A DNA stretch of 64,000 nt, taken from the NCBI RefSeq assembly GCF_016807185.1, contig NZ_JAEVYN010000002.1, positions 1,358,528 to 1,422,527 of the forward strand. The letters are read 5' to 3'. Position numbers and translations under genes: made by a program. This stretch comes from Leptolyngbya sp. Cla-17. GTDB lineage: Bacteria; Cyanobacteriota; Cyanobacteriia; Leptolyngbyales; Leptolyngbyaceae. Shown here piece after piece: positions 16,549-24,582 of this stretch; the stretch's first letter is position 1, and every line of letters starts with the position of its first letter. A model generated the notes under the pieces. The model saw only the letters and a program-made list of their open reading frames with translations. It was not told the DNA's origin and did no database searches.

Positions 16549-18432
16549 ATGCAGCATTCGATACAAAAACATCTGAAGACTGACGAGGATATTTCTGTGC
16601 AACTTCAACGTGTCGCGGTTCAACGGGCAACGGGCGCTTACGCATTAATGGATAGCTTAAAGCGCCATGGTGTGACTGACCTTTTTGGTTATCCTGGTGG
16701 TGCCATTCTGCCGATTTATGATGAGCTTTACCGCTTTGAGGCCCGTGGGGAACTTCGGCACATTTTAGCGCGGCACGAACAGGGCGCTGCTCATGCCGCA
16801 GATGGATATGCCCGTGCCACTGGCAGAGTGGGTGTGTGTTTCGCGACTTCTGGTCCCGGTGCCACTAATCTAGTGACTGGAATTGCCACGGCTCACATGG
16901 ACTCGATCCCAATGGTGTTCATTACCGGGCAGGTTCCTCGCCATGCGATCGGCACGGATGCCTTTCAAGAAACCGACATTTACGGCATTACACTGCCGAT
17001 TGTGAAACATTCCTACGTCGTGCGTGACCCGAGAGACATGGCGCAAACGATCGCCGAAGCCTTTTATGTGGCTAGCACAGGTCGTCCCGGTCCAGTTTTG
17101 GTAGATATTCCCAAAGATGTGGGCGCAGAAGAATTTGACTATGTGCCTGTGGAAGCTGGATCTGTCAAAATGCCGGGTTATCGTCCGACCGTGAAGGGGC
17201 ATCCAAATCAGATTGCCAATGCGCTGCGGTTGATTCGTGAGGCAAAACAGCCGTTGCTGTATGTGGGCGGGGGGGCGATCGCTGCCAATGCCTATGCGGA
17301 AATTCAGCAGTTAGCAGAATTGTTCAACTTGCCTGTTACGACTACATTGATGGGCTTGGGTTCCTTTGATGAACACCATCCGTTGTCAGTCGGTATGTTA
17401 GGAATGCACGGCACGGCTTATGCCAACTTTGCTGTGATGGAATGCGATTTGCTAATCGCGGTGGGTGCCCGCTTTGACGACCGGGTGACGGGCAAGCTGG
17501 ATGAATTTGCAGCGCGCGCCAAGGTAATTCATATTGACATTGACCCGGCAGAAGTGGGCAAAAATCGTGCCCCTGATGTGCCCATTGTGGGAGATGTCCG
17601 CAACGTTGTAATTGACATGCTGCGTCGTAGTAAAGAGGATGGCGACAGATTTGAAAGCGATCGCAATCGAGCGTGGCTGAACCGCATCAATCTGTGGCGG
17701 GAAGATTACCCTTTGGTTGTGCCGCACTATGCGGATAGCCTCTCGCCTCAAGAGGTGATTGTGGAAGTCGCCACTCAAGCACCCCACGCCTACTACACCA
17801 CCGATGTGGGGCAGCACCAAATGTGGGCAGCCCAGTTTCTTAAAAACGGTCCTCGTCGCTGGATTTCTAGTGCAGGATTGGGCACCATGGGCTTTGGGAT
17901 GCCGGCGGCGATGGGTGCCAAGGTGGCATTGCCCGATGAAGAGGTTATCTGTATCAGCGGCGATGCTAGCTTTCAAATGAACCTGCAAGAACTGGGAACT
18001 TTGGCACAATACGGCATTGCTGCAAAAACGATCATCATCAACAATGGCTGGCAGGGCATGGTGCGCCAGTGGCAAGAGGCATTCTACGACGAGCGCTATT
18101 CTCAATCCAACATGCTGCCCAGTATGCCCGATTTTGCCAAGCTGGCAGAAGCATTTGGCATTAAGGGAATGGTTGTTCGATCGCGCGATGAGTTAAAGGG
18201 CGCGATCTCAGAACTGCTGGCGCATCCAGGTCCCGTGCTGATGGATGTGCGGGTAAAGCGGGATGAAAACTGCTATCCCATGGTGCCCGCCGGGAAAAAT
18301 AATGCCCAGATGGTTGGCTTACCGGAACACAAACACCTCGAAAAAACTCCACAATTAGTTCATTGCACCAGTTGTGGTGCAAAGATCCTTTCCACAAACC
18401 GCTTCTGCTCTGAATGCGGCACCAAAGCATAG
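16549..18432 (+). CDS. ilvB: Acetolactate synthase large subunit with C-terminal zinc-ribbon tail
   Basis: Thiamine-diphosphate enzyme condensing two pyruvates, or pyruvate and 2-oxobutyrate, at the entry to branched-chain amino-acid synthesis. Visible are the activating Glu in ARHEQGAAHAADGYARATG, the FAD/ADP-binding middle domain and the ThDP/Mg motif GDASFQMNLQELGTLAQYG...NNGWQGMVRQWQ. The usual protein ends near the AQMVGLPEHKHLEK stretch. Here a further ~30 residues carry four Cys (606, 609, 620, 623) as CxxC-10-CxxC, a zinc ribbon. A small regulatory subunit (ilvN) is not in the window. A terminator follows 23 nt after the stop. Confidence 0.95.
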   Translation: MQHSIQKHLKTDEDISVQLQRVAVQRATGAYALMDSLKRHGVTDLFGYPGGAILPIYDELYRFEARGELRHILARHEQGAAHAADGYARATGRVGVCFATSGPGATNLVTGIATAHMDSIPMVFITGQVPRHAIGTDAFQETDIYGITLPIVKHSYVVRDPRDMAQTIAEAFYVASTGRPGPVLVDIPKDVGAEEFDYVPVEAGSVKMPGYRPTVKGHPNQIANALRLIREAKQPLLYVGGGAIAANAYAEIQQLAELFNLPVTTTLMGLGSFDEHHPLSVGMLGMHGTAYANFAVMECDLLIAVGARFDDRVTGKLDEFAARAKVIHIDIDPAEVGKNRAPDVPIVGDVRNVVIDMLRRSKEDGDRFESDRNRAWLNRINLWREDYPLVVPHYADSLSPQEVIVEVATQAPHAYYTTDVGQHQMWAAQFLKNGPRRWISSAGLGTMGFGMPAAMGAKVALPDEEVICISGDASFQMNLQELGTLAQYGIAAKTIIINNGWQGMVRQWQEAFYDERYSQSNMLPSMPDFAKLAEAFGIKGMVVRSRDELKGAISELLAHPGPVLMDVRVKRDENCYPMVPAGKNNAQMVGLPEHKHLEKTPQLVHCTSCGAKILSTNRFCSECGTKA

Positions 18433-18455
18433 AAATCGATCGGATAATCAAACGA

Positions 18456-18479
18456 GGGTGGGCATTGCTCACCCTTTTT
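18456..18479 (+). terminator. Rho-independent terminator of ilvB
   Basis: GGGTGGGC / GCTCACCC stem (8 bp with one G-T) with a 3-nt loop, then TTTTT, just downstream of the ilvB stop. Confidence 0.7.
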
Positions 18480-18544
18480 GCTGCGCTTTAACCAGATTTT
18501 GCTAAAGGTAGTGACTGAGGGCGATCGCCCCCATAGTCCATCAG

Positions 18545-21259
18545 TCAAGTTCTGACAGTGCTTACCGTTTTAGCCACCAGATGAGGAGTGCGATCCGCCA
18601 ACCCCACCGCAAACCACAGCCACCAGTTCTGCATGGGGCGAGAAGACAGTGCAGCAGATGTTTTTCTTTTGGTAGGCAAGCTCTTGGTATACAAATCATC
18701 ATCTTTGTGTCTCTTGGTGCCAATAGTAGGTGCCGTGCGCGGTTGAACTGCAATAATTTGATTTTGTTCTGCAATGGCGGTTTTGCATTGCTCAACCCTA
18801 TAGTCTAGCTTTAGCGCTTCATAAATTGCCAATGCCTGTTGAAAGCTCTGCAACGCCTCATAATGCTGATTGAGCCGAGCCAGCGCATACCCCATGTTAA
18901 ACAGTGACAACCCCTCACCGTGGCGATCGCCAATCTCACGTTGAATCGTTAAGGACTGCTGACAGAACTCGATCGCTTGCGGGTATTTCCCTAAGGACTG
19001 GTACGCATTCCCCAGATTACATAACGAGTTCGCTTCACCGTTGCGATCACCAATCTCGGGTTGAATCGCTAGGGACTGCTGATAGAAGTTGATCGCCTGC
19101 GGGTATTGCCCTAAGGAAGCGTAGGCATTCCCTAGACCAATTAACGAGTTCGCTTCACCGTTGCGACCGCCAATCTCGCGTTGAATCGCTAGGGACTGCT
19201 GATAGAAGTTGATCGCCTGCGGGTATTGCCCTAAGGAAACGTAGGTATTCCCTAGACCAATTAACGAGGTAGCTTCACCGCGGCGATCACCAATCTCGCG
19301 TTGAATCGCTAGGGACTGCTGCTGGAAGTTGATCGCCTGCGGGTATTGCCCTAAGGACTGGTACGCATTCCCCAGATTACATAACGAGTTCGCTTCACCC
19401 TGGCAATCGCCAATCTCACGTTGAATCGTTAAGGACTGCTGACAGAACTCGATCGCTTGCGGGTATTTCCCTAAGGACTGGTACGCATTCCCCAGATTAC
19501 ATAACGAGTTCGCTTTACCGTTGCGGTCACCAATCTCGCGTTGAATCGCTAAGGACTGCTGTTGAAAGTCGATTGCCTGCGGGTATTGCCCTAAGGACTG
19601 GTACGCATTCCCCAGATTGCCTAACGAGTTCGCTTCACCGTTGCGATCGCCAATCTTGCGTTTAATCACTAGGGACTTCTGATAGAAGTCGATTGCCTGC
19701 GGGTATTGCCCTAATGACTTATATGCAATCCCCAAATTGCCTAACGAGGCAGCTTCACCATGGCAAGCGCCAATCTCGCGTGTAATCGTTAAGGACTGCT
19801 GATAGAAGTCGATTGCCTGTGGGTATTGCCCTAAGGACTCGTATGCATTCCCCAGACTTATTAACGAGTTAGCTTCACTGTTGCGATCGCCAATCTCGCG
19901 TGTAATCGCTAAGGACTGCCGATGGAAGGCGATTGCCTGTGGGTATTGCCCTAATGACTTGTATGCATTCCCCAGATTGGTGCAAACAGCGGCGTAGGTC
20001 TGCTGCTCTGGCGTAGGTTGCCAGTCGGTGTAGAGTGGGGTGTAAAGGTCAACCAGGAGTTGATAATATCCACGTCGTCGCAAAAACGCATCACAGGCAA
20101 ATACGGTAGCTGCGGCATCAGCATAGTGCCCCAACTGGCACAGGTGATAGAACGTTTCTGCATATTCAGTGATGGCGGCATGGGTATCCTCTGGGGCAAA
20201 TTCGGTCTGGCGCTGGCTCCAGAAATAGACAATCGCGCGTTCGTGGGCTGGGGTCAGATCAGTTCCCTGTTTTTGGACAAACTCGCGGATGCGGGGCTGA
20301 AGTTGAAACAGTCGTTGTCCATCTGGCTTGAGCTTGGGGAGTTCTTGCAGGAGCGATCGCCGCTCTAAATCATGTAAATCGGGATCGCTGACGGGTGGCT
20401 CTAGCACCAAAGCGGTTGCCAGTTCCGCCTCAAATGCCCTGCGCAAAACGCTTACCTGGGTTAAAAGATACCTCTGTGCTGGGGTGAGGCGGTCAACGCT
20501 CCACTGCAAAACCCTATCCACACTGATGTTTGCCTCCCCCCGATGCTTGCCTTCCAGTTGAAACAGATCAGTGTGCTGGCTCAAGTGACAAACCAGCCGT
20601 TCTGCGGGTTGGCGATATTCATCCCGCAGCCAGCCGGCAATCAATGACAGGGCGAGTGGATTCCCCTGGACTTGCTCCGATATTGTGGCTCGGTTTTCGA
20701 TCGTGTCTGCAACTTCCAAGCTTTCCAGCAGTGCGGCTCCTTCACTGGGCGTTAAGCCCTGATCTACCGTCAGCCAGCGAGAGTGTCGCCAACCATGATA
20801 CTTCTGAGGATATTCTCGCCCTGCCAGCAGCAACACACTCTCGCTACCCAAGTTCTGAAAACCATCCAGAAAATCTTCGTAGCCCCCTCGCCAGTCTCCC
20901 TCTGCCGTCAGCACCGATTCCAGGTTGTCGATCGCCAGCAAATAGCGCCCCTGCTGCAACTGCCGTAACAGTCGGGGAATCAAATCCTTTTCTTCTAGCG
21001 ATCGCACCTGTTCCGGCAACACACCCAACTCTTGCAGCGATCGTTCTGCCAACGCGGAGATCGACGTGCCCGTTCGCACATCAGCCCAAAACTTACCTGC
21101 AAACCCCAGGCTCTCAGCAAACACTTTTGCCATCAACGTCGATTTGCCGATGCCGCCCTCACCCCGAATGCCAACCATCGAGACGGCTGGATCGGTTAGC
21201 CAGGTATTGAGTTGCGAGAGTTCAGTTTCCCGTCCTTGAAAGATTCGCAGATCGGGCAC
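18545..21259 (-). CDS. STAND NTPase (NB-ARC-like) with ten TPR repeats; damaged C-terminal anchor
   Basis: 904 aa from GTG 21259. Residues 1-~330 are a STAND/NB-ARC NTPase: GREEL-like GRETEL, P-loop GEGGIGKST (33-41), Walker B YLLAIDNLESVL (~106-117) and winged-helix region. Residues ~410-810 are ten 40-aa tetratricopeptide repeats (G-YPQAI-F-QQSL-I-REIGDR). Such proteins sense and transduce signals, including in phage defence. The frame continues upstream without a stop to a TGA at 21323, the stop of the N-terminal module gene, so the two were probably one gene. At the C-terminus the reading frame changes: residues WWLWFAVGLA should continue as IALLIWWLKR, a membrane anchor, but one extra base in GCGGATCGC (18590-18598) replaces this with an unrelated tail. 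Confidence 0.85.
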   Translation of the reverse strand: MPDLRIFQGRETELSQLNTWLTDPAVSMVGIRGEGGIGKSTLMAKVFAESLGFAGKFWADVRTGTSISALAERSLQELGVLPEQVRSLEEKDLIPRLLRQLQQGRYLLAIDNLESVLTAEGDWRGGYEDFLDGFQNLGSESVLLLAGREYPQKYHGWRHSRWLTVDQGLTPSEGAALLESLEVADTIENRATISEQVQGNPLALSLIAGWLRDEYRQPAERLVCHLSQHTDLFQLEGKHRGEANISVDRVLQWSVDRLTPAQRYLLTQVSVLRRAFEAELATALVLEPPVSDPDLHDLERRSLLQELPKLKPDGQRLFQLQPRIREFVQKQGTDLTPAHERAIVYFWSQRQTEFAPEDTHAAITEYAETFYHLCQLGHYADAAATVFACDAFLRRRGYYQLLVDLYTPLYTDWQPTPEQQTYAAVCTNLGNAYKSLGQYPQAIAFHRQSLAITREIGDRNSEANSLISLGNAYESLGQYPQAIDFYQQSLTITREIGACHGEAASLGNLGIAYKSLGQYPQAIDFYQKSLVIKRKIGDRNGEANSLGNLGNAYQSLGQYPQAIDFQQQSLAIQREIGDRNGKANSLCNLGNAYQSLGKYPQAIEFCQQSLTIQREIGDCQGEANSLCNLGNAYQSLGQYPQAINFQQQSLAIQREIGDRRGEATSLIGLGNTYVSLGQYPQAINFYQQSLAIQREIGGRNGEANSLIGLGNAYASLGQYPQAINFYQQSLAIQPEIGDRNGEANSLCNLGNAYQSLGKYPQAIEFCQQSLTIQREIGDRHGEGLSLFNMGYALARLNQHYEALQSFQQALAIYEALKLDYRVEQCKTAIAEQNQIIAVQPRTAPTIGTKRHKDDDLYTKSLPTKRKTSAALSSRPMQNWWLWFAVGLADRTPHLVAKTVSTVRT
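18806..19980 (-). repeat. Tandem 120-bp repeats encoding TPRs
   Basis: Ten consecutive 120-bp units, nine of them very similar at DNA level (units share blocks such as gcgggtattgccctaagga). Two non-adjacent units, around 18920-19020 and 19400-19500, carry the same variant (FCQQSLTIQREIGD), which points to unit shuffling or conversion. The tenth, C-terminal unit is diverged. Confidence 0.9.
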
Positions 21260-21322
21260 CGGGTCACTGTATATCAGTTGTGCAGGATTTACTTTATCGG
21301 TTCCCGATGCCGACGACTGAAG

Positions 21323-21730
21323 TCAAAAGGTGAATGTTGAACCTCTAAAGTCCGGTTCTCCACCTTGAATAATGATGCCCTTCTCTTGAAGCTGGGCAAA
21401 GTTGTTAATGATGGGGTGCTGAGCTTTAGCGGTTGTGGCAAGCTCCTCAATCACCTGTTTCAGTGAGACATCATCTTTAGCAGCTTCCTCAACCTTAGCA
21501 ACTAGGACGGCAGTACCATAATCCTGGGGCTGCTGTTCTGCCAACTGTGGCTGCTGTGCTACGGTAGCAATGGCATCAGCCGTTTTGGGATCTTTACGCC
21601 GCAAAGCCCTGAGGAACTTGGGTATTAAGCCTCCAACCGCTTCACCGATTTTCTCGCCCGTCTTCTCAAATGCTTTAGTCGCAATTATCGTAGCGATCGC
21701 TGTTGCCGTCAGGGTCGTTATAGGTTCCAC
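21323..21730 (-). CDS. N-terminal module of the STAND/TPR locus (effector-associated)
   Basis: 135 aa. An N-terminal amphipathic/hydrophobic helix (TLTATAIATIIATKAFEKTGEKIGEAVGG) is followed by helices and a short C-terminal segment rich in Gly and aromatic residues, ending RGSTFTF. The layout matches small modules fused to or encoded ahead of NTPase/TPR signalling proteins in cyanobacteria. It is in the same reading frame as the STAND gene; only the TGA at 21323-21325 and 21 codons separate them. The C-terminal segment could be an amyloid-type signalling motif, but this is inference. The effector activity is unknown. Confidence 0.6.
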   Translation of the reverse strand: MEPITTLTATAIATIIATKAFEKTGEKIGEAVGGLIPKFLRALRRKDPKTADAIATVAQQPQLAEQQPQDYGTAVLVAKVEEAAKDDVSLKQVIEELATTAKAQHPIINNFAQLQEKGIIIQGGEPDFRGSTFTF

Positions 21731-21828
21731 TATCAGCCGCTCCAGAGTTTAATTACTTCAGCTACCTAATTATGGCAGGTAGAATATTAGGTAAGGCAGC
21801 TTCATAACTTCATCATGGAGCCTAGGTT

Positions 21829-22107
21829 ATGAAAATCACAATCGATCTCCCTGAAGAGCTCATTCAGCACTTTAAGCCTGATCTTCTCGCCCGTGAGATT
21901 CTAGAAGCGCTGGTGATCCAAGCCTATCAAACTGAGAAAATTACCCATGCTGAAGTGGGTCGGATTCTGGGACTACCCTCTCGCTGGGCGATCGATGCCT
22001 TTTTGAAACAGCACCTTGCTGATTTGCATTACGATGAGGCTGATTTGGAGCGCGATCGCACAACCCTCCAACAGTTACGGGCAAAGCCCACCAGTAGCGC
22101 TTCATGA
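21829..22107 (+). CDS. UPF0175-family antitoxin (HTH protein)
   Basis: 92 aa starting MKITIDLPEEL, with the conserved pattern of UPF0175 proteins (LAREILEALVIQAYQTEKITHAEVGRILGLPSRWAIDAFLKQH), a short helix-turn-helix used to bind the toxin and its own promoter. Its stop overlaps the start of the PIN-domain toxin (ATGA, 22104-22107), so the two are translationally coupled. It forms a type II toxin-antitoxin pair. Confidence 0.88.
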   Translation: MKITIDLPEELIQHFKPDLLAREILEALVIQAYQTEKITHAEVGRILGLPSRWAIDAFLKQHLADLHYDEADLERDRTTLQQLRAKPTSSAS

Positions 22108-22577
22108 TCGTCGTTGCCGATACCTCACCGATCAACTATCTACTGCTCATTAACCAGATTGATCTACTGCCCCGCCTATTCCAGCAAATCATCATTCCTG
22201 ATGTGGTTCGGGATGAAATGGTTGATCCAGATGCACCACCCGTGCTTCAGCAATGGATTGCGAATCCTCCTGACTGGCTCACTGTTCAACCCGTTCTCGT
22301 AACCGATACAACTCTCAACACCCTTGATTCTGGAGAACAGGCAGCGATTACCCTGGCTCAAACTTTACCCGCTGATCTGCTGATTATCGATGAACGCTTG
22401 GGACGACGGATTGCAGAAGAGCGTGGGATTTCCATAATCGGCACCCTGGGAATTTTGGATGATGCCGCAACTCAAGGTTTGATCAACCTTGCTGAAGCGA
22501 TCGCACAATTGCAACAAACAAACTTTCGGGTTTCCCGTCCTATCATTCAGGCGTTGCTAAACAAACCACCGAATTAG
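22104..22577 (+). CDS. PIN-domain toxin (DUF3368/VapC-like)
   Basis: 157 aa. PIN nuclease acidic residues are visible: Asp6 in VADTSPI, Glu in LDSGEQAAI (~77) and Asp in LLIIDERLGRR (~94). The TSPI start is typical of the DUF3368 subgroup paired with UPF0175 antitoxins. It is predicted to be an Mg-dependent RNase. It overlaps the antitoxin by 4 nt. Confidence 0.88.
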   Translation: MIVVADTSPINYLLLINQIDLLPRLFQQIIIPDVVRDEMVDPDAPPVLQQWIANPPDWLTVQPVLVTDTTLNTLDSGEQAAITLAQTLPADLLIIDERLGRRIAEERGISIIGTLGILDDAATQGLINLAEAIAQLQQTNFRVSRPIIQALLNKPPN

Positions 22578-22605
22578 CAAATAAACTAGAGTCCTCGAAC
22601 AATAA

Positions 22606-22686
22606 GACTTGAAGTTAAACTGGAGCGGAACGGAAAAGCCAGCTAACATAGTCCCTGAGGTGGACGGAGTCAGTAGAGAAGTCTGA
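22606..22686 (+). pseudogene. 3' remnant of an IS200/IS605-type TnpB gene
   Basis: A 26-codon open stretch encoding ..SGTEKPANIVPEVDGVSREV before a TGA. I recall this C-terminal signature from cyanobacterial TnpB/OrfB (IS891-like) proteins. No upstream part of the gene is present. The following 200 bp to the IS110 gene is AT-rich and holds no gene. Family assignment is from memory and should be treated as tentative. Confidence 0.4.
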
Positions 22687-22900
22687 ACCTTTAGTTTTGG
22701 TGTATTACTTGCTTTTGGATGCCCAACAAAATCGTCTGTAGTTGGTTAGTGAATTGTTTTTATTCTCAACTTCAGATTTATTCAGTTACCTATTTCAGGC
22801 TTGCTTGATTTTTACATTTGTCTCGCAGTTGTTTTTTCTGTTGATTTCTCCATTGTTTATTTGATGTTTAACTGGTTTCATTTGTCAGGAAAATGAGTGA

Positions 22901-24154
22901 CTAAATTGCCAACCGTTTGACTAACGGTGATTGCTTCTGTCTCAATGCAGCAACATACTTCTCCTCATCATAGGGAGTGTTGTCCTGCCAACAGCGCCAC
23001 AAAATTCTGCCCCACTTGTAAGCCAGCGATCGAATCGCTTTTTGATGACTTTTGCCCGCTTGTTTTTGCTGTTCATAGAACGCCTGTGACCAAGCCGAAA
23101 ACCGTCTTGCCTGGTTGACCCATTCCACAAACGTCTGCCTCAAGAAAATCGGACAAGACCAGCGCCAGTGAACCCATCTTTTCTTCCCACTTTCCTCCTT
23201 AACCGGAGCAATCCCCACATAACTCATGAAGGCTTGTGCAGAAGTGAAACGGGAACGATCTTCTCCAAACGCCACGAGTAATCGGGGTGCTAAATGGGGA
23301 CCTGCTCCTGGCAACTCGGCAAATAAGGGCGCATCCGGGAGTGCCTCAAACAAGTGGGCAATGGTGTCATTAAAGCGGGTTAGTTGTTGGATGATGACCT
23401 TCAAAAGAGCAACCAGTGCCAGTGTCAAGGCTTGCGCGGGCACGACGATCGCCTCGTCTGGTGTCAAGGGTGGACCTGCATCTTGGATTTGTTGGATGCG
23501 ACGGGTGATCGCGGTGCGCCTGACCACCGTATGAGAGCGAAAGAACAAGGTCAACTGCTGTGAGGTAGCCGCTTGAGCAGATTTGACATCCGGGAACTGT
23601 TGGAGGAAGTCACAGAACAGGCGGGTGTCCTTATCCTCAAACCAATCGAGGACTTGAGGGAAATAGGACTTGAGAGAGGCAGTGATGCGATTGGTCAATC
23701 TGACCTTCTCTTGCACTAACATCCGGCGCGACTCCACCCATTGTCTGAGGGCGCGGATTTGAGGACAGCCTGTCACCCAGCGTTCTAATTTCTCGGGATG
23801 CTTCTGCATCAGTTCGACCAAGATGCGGGCATCCACCGGGTCTGACTTAGCCCGAGAAGGTTGGAAGGCTTTGCGGTAGTTTGCCACCGTGCGAGGATTA
23901 ATCGGAAACAACACTAAATTGTCATACTGACAGAGAGCATAGAGCAAGGGACCTCGTTTCTGTTCCAGGGCAACGGCAATTTTACCCTGACCGTAACGAA
24001 GCCTGAGCTGATTGACCCAATCTAAAATGTCTTGAGGACGGGTTTGAATGACGCTCTCTTGCCAGGTGCCAGAGGCACAGTCATAGAGGGCAATATCGTG
24101 TTTCCGATCTGCCCAGTCAATGCCGATGTAAGCGACATAATCATCAGTTGTCAT
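22901..24154 (-). CDS. IS110-family transposase (DEDD recombinase)
   Basis: 417 aa. N-terminal RuvC-like domain with DEDD residues: Asp in YIGIDWADRKHD, Glu in VALEQKRG, and Asp/Asp in SRAKSDPVDARIL. The C-terminal Tnp_20 region has LPGAGPHLAPRLL and the catalytic Ser in ESGKKRWVHWRW. IS110 elements lack terminal inverted repeats and are guided by a bridge RNA encoded in a non-coding end. For this subgroup that is upstream of the gene, here 24155-24582. The gene appears intact. It separates the toxin-antitoxin pair from dacB. Confidence 0.92.
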   Translation of the reverse strand: MTTDDYVAYIGIDWADRKHDIALYDCASGTWQESVIQTRPQDILDWVNQLRLRYGQGKIAVALEQKRGPLLYALCQYDNLVLFPINPRTVANYRKAFQPSRAKSDPVDARILVELMQKHPEKLERWVTGCPQIRALRQWVESRRMLVQEKVRLTNRITASLKSYFPQVLDWFEDKDTRLFCDFLQQFPDVKSAQAATSQQLTLFFRSHTVVRRTAITRRIQQIQDAGPPLTPDEAIVVPAQALTLALVALLKVIIQQLTRFNDTIAHLFEALPDAPLFAELPGAGPHLAPRLLVAFGEDRSRFTSAQAFMSYVGIAPVKEESGKKRWVHWRWSCPIFLRQTFVEWVNQARRFSAWSQAFYEQQKQAGKSHQKAIRSLAYKWGRILWRCWQDNTPYDEEKYVAALRQKQSPLVKRLAI

Positions 24155-24289
24155 GGTAGATTAAAGTCCATTGATTTTGATTGAACCGAGAGAACCTGCC
24201 GCCTCCACCCGCGAAAAGATTATGGAAACGGTTACAGCCTTATTCCCTGAGAATTCGTTATTTTGTGATAAGACAAAGGCAGAGAGTCG

Positions 24290-24465
24290 ATTCGATATGT
24301 TAGTAGTCATCGAATGACTTCTAGTGCATAGTCGTCCTCTAGCCCTGGCAGGCTCTCCCGCTTTTTACTCTAAGCTTTTCTGTAATCGGTTTAGCTCAAG
24401 GATGAGGAGCGAACGATATGTTAGTAGACATCAGGGCTGTCACTCGCTGCATGGTCGTCTCCTTT
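24290..24465 (-). ncRNA. Candidate IS110 bridge RNA (paired stem-loop arms)
   Basis: The non-coding segment upstream of the IS110 gene carries two related arms 121 nt apart, both beginning CGATATGTTAGTAG (24293 and 24414) and both later containing GCAT-GTCGTC. Directly after the shared block, arm 1 holds a perfect hairpin AGTCAT-CGA-ATGACT and arm 2 a GACA-TCAGGGC-TGTC hairpin. Stems are similar while loops differ. Two loops with different guide sequences are the known plan of IS110 bridge RNAs. Strand is assumed from the transposase, and the boundaries are approximate. Confidence 0.35.
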
Positions 24466-24582
24466 TGCCTTTCTATTGGTCGTCTCCCCATAAAGTCGTT
24501 GCAACTGACCACCGAGAGCTTATCTGTAGGAATCAGGAGTTATCTGCGACGGCTCAACTTGGTCGATAATAAGGTCTAGTCG

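Noticed and set aside
18806..19980. Repeat array as non-coding satellite
   Set aside because: Period of exactly 40 codons and clear TPR pattern show it is coding.
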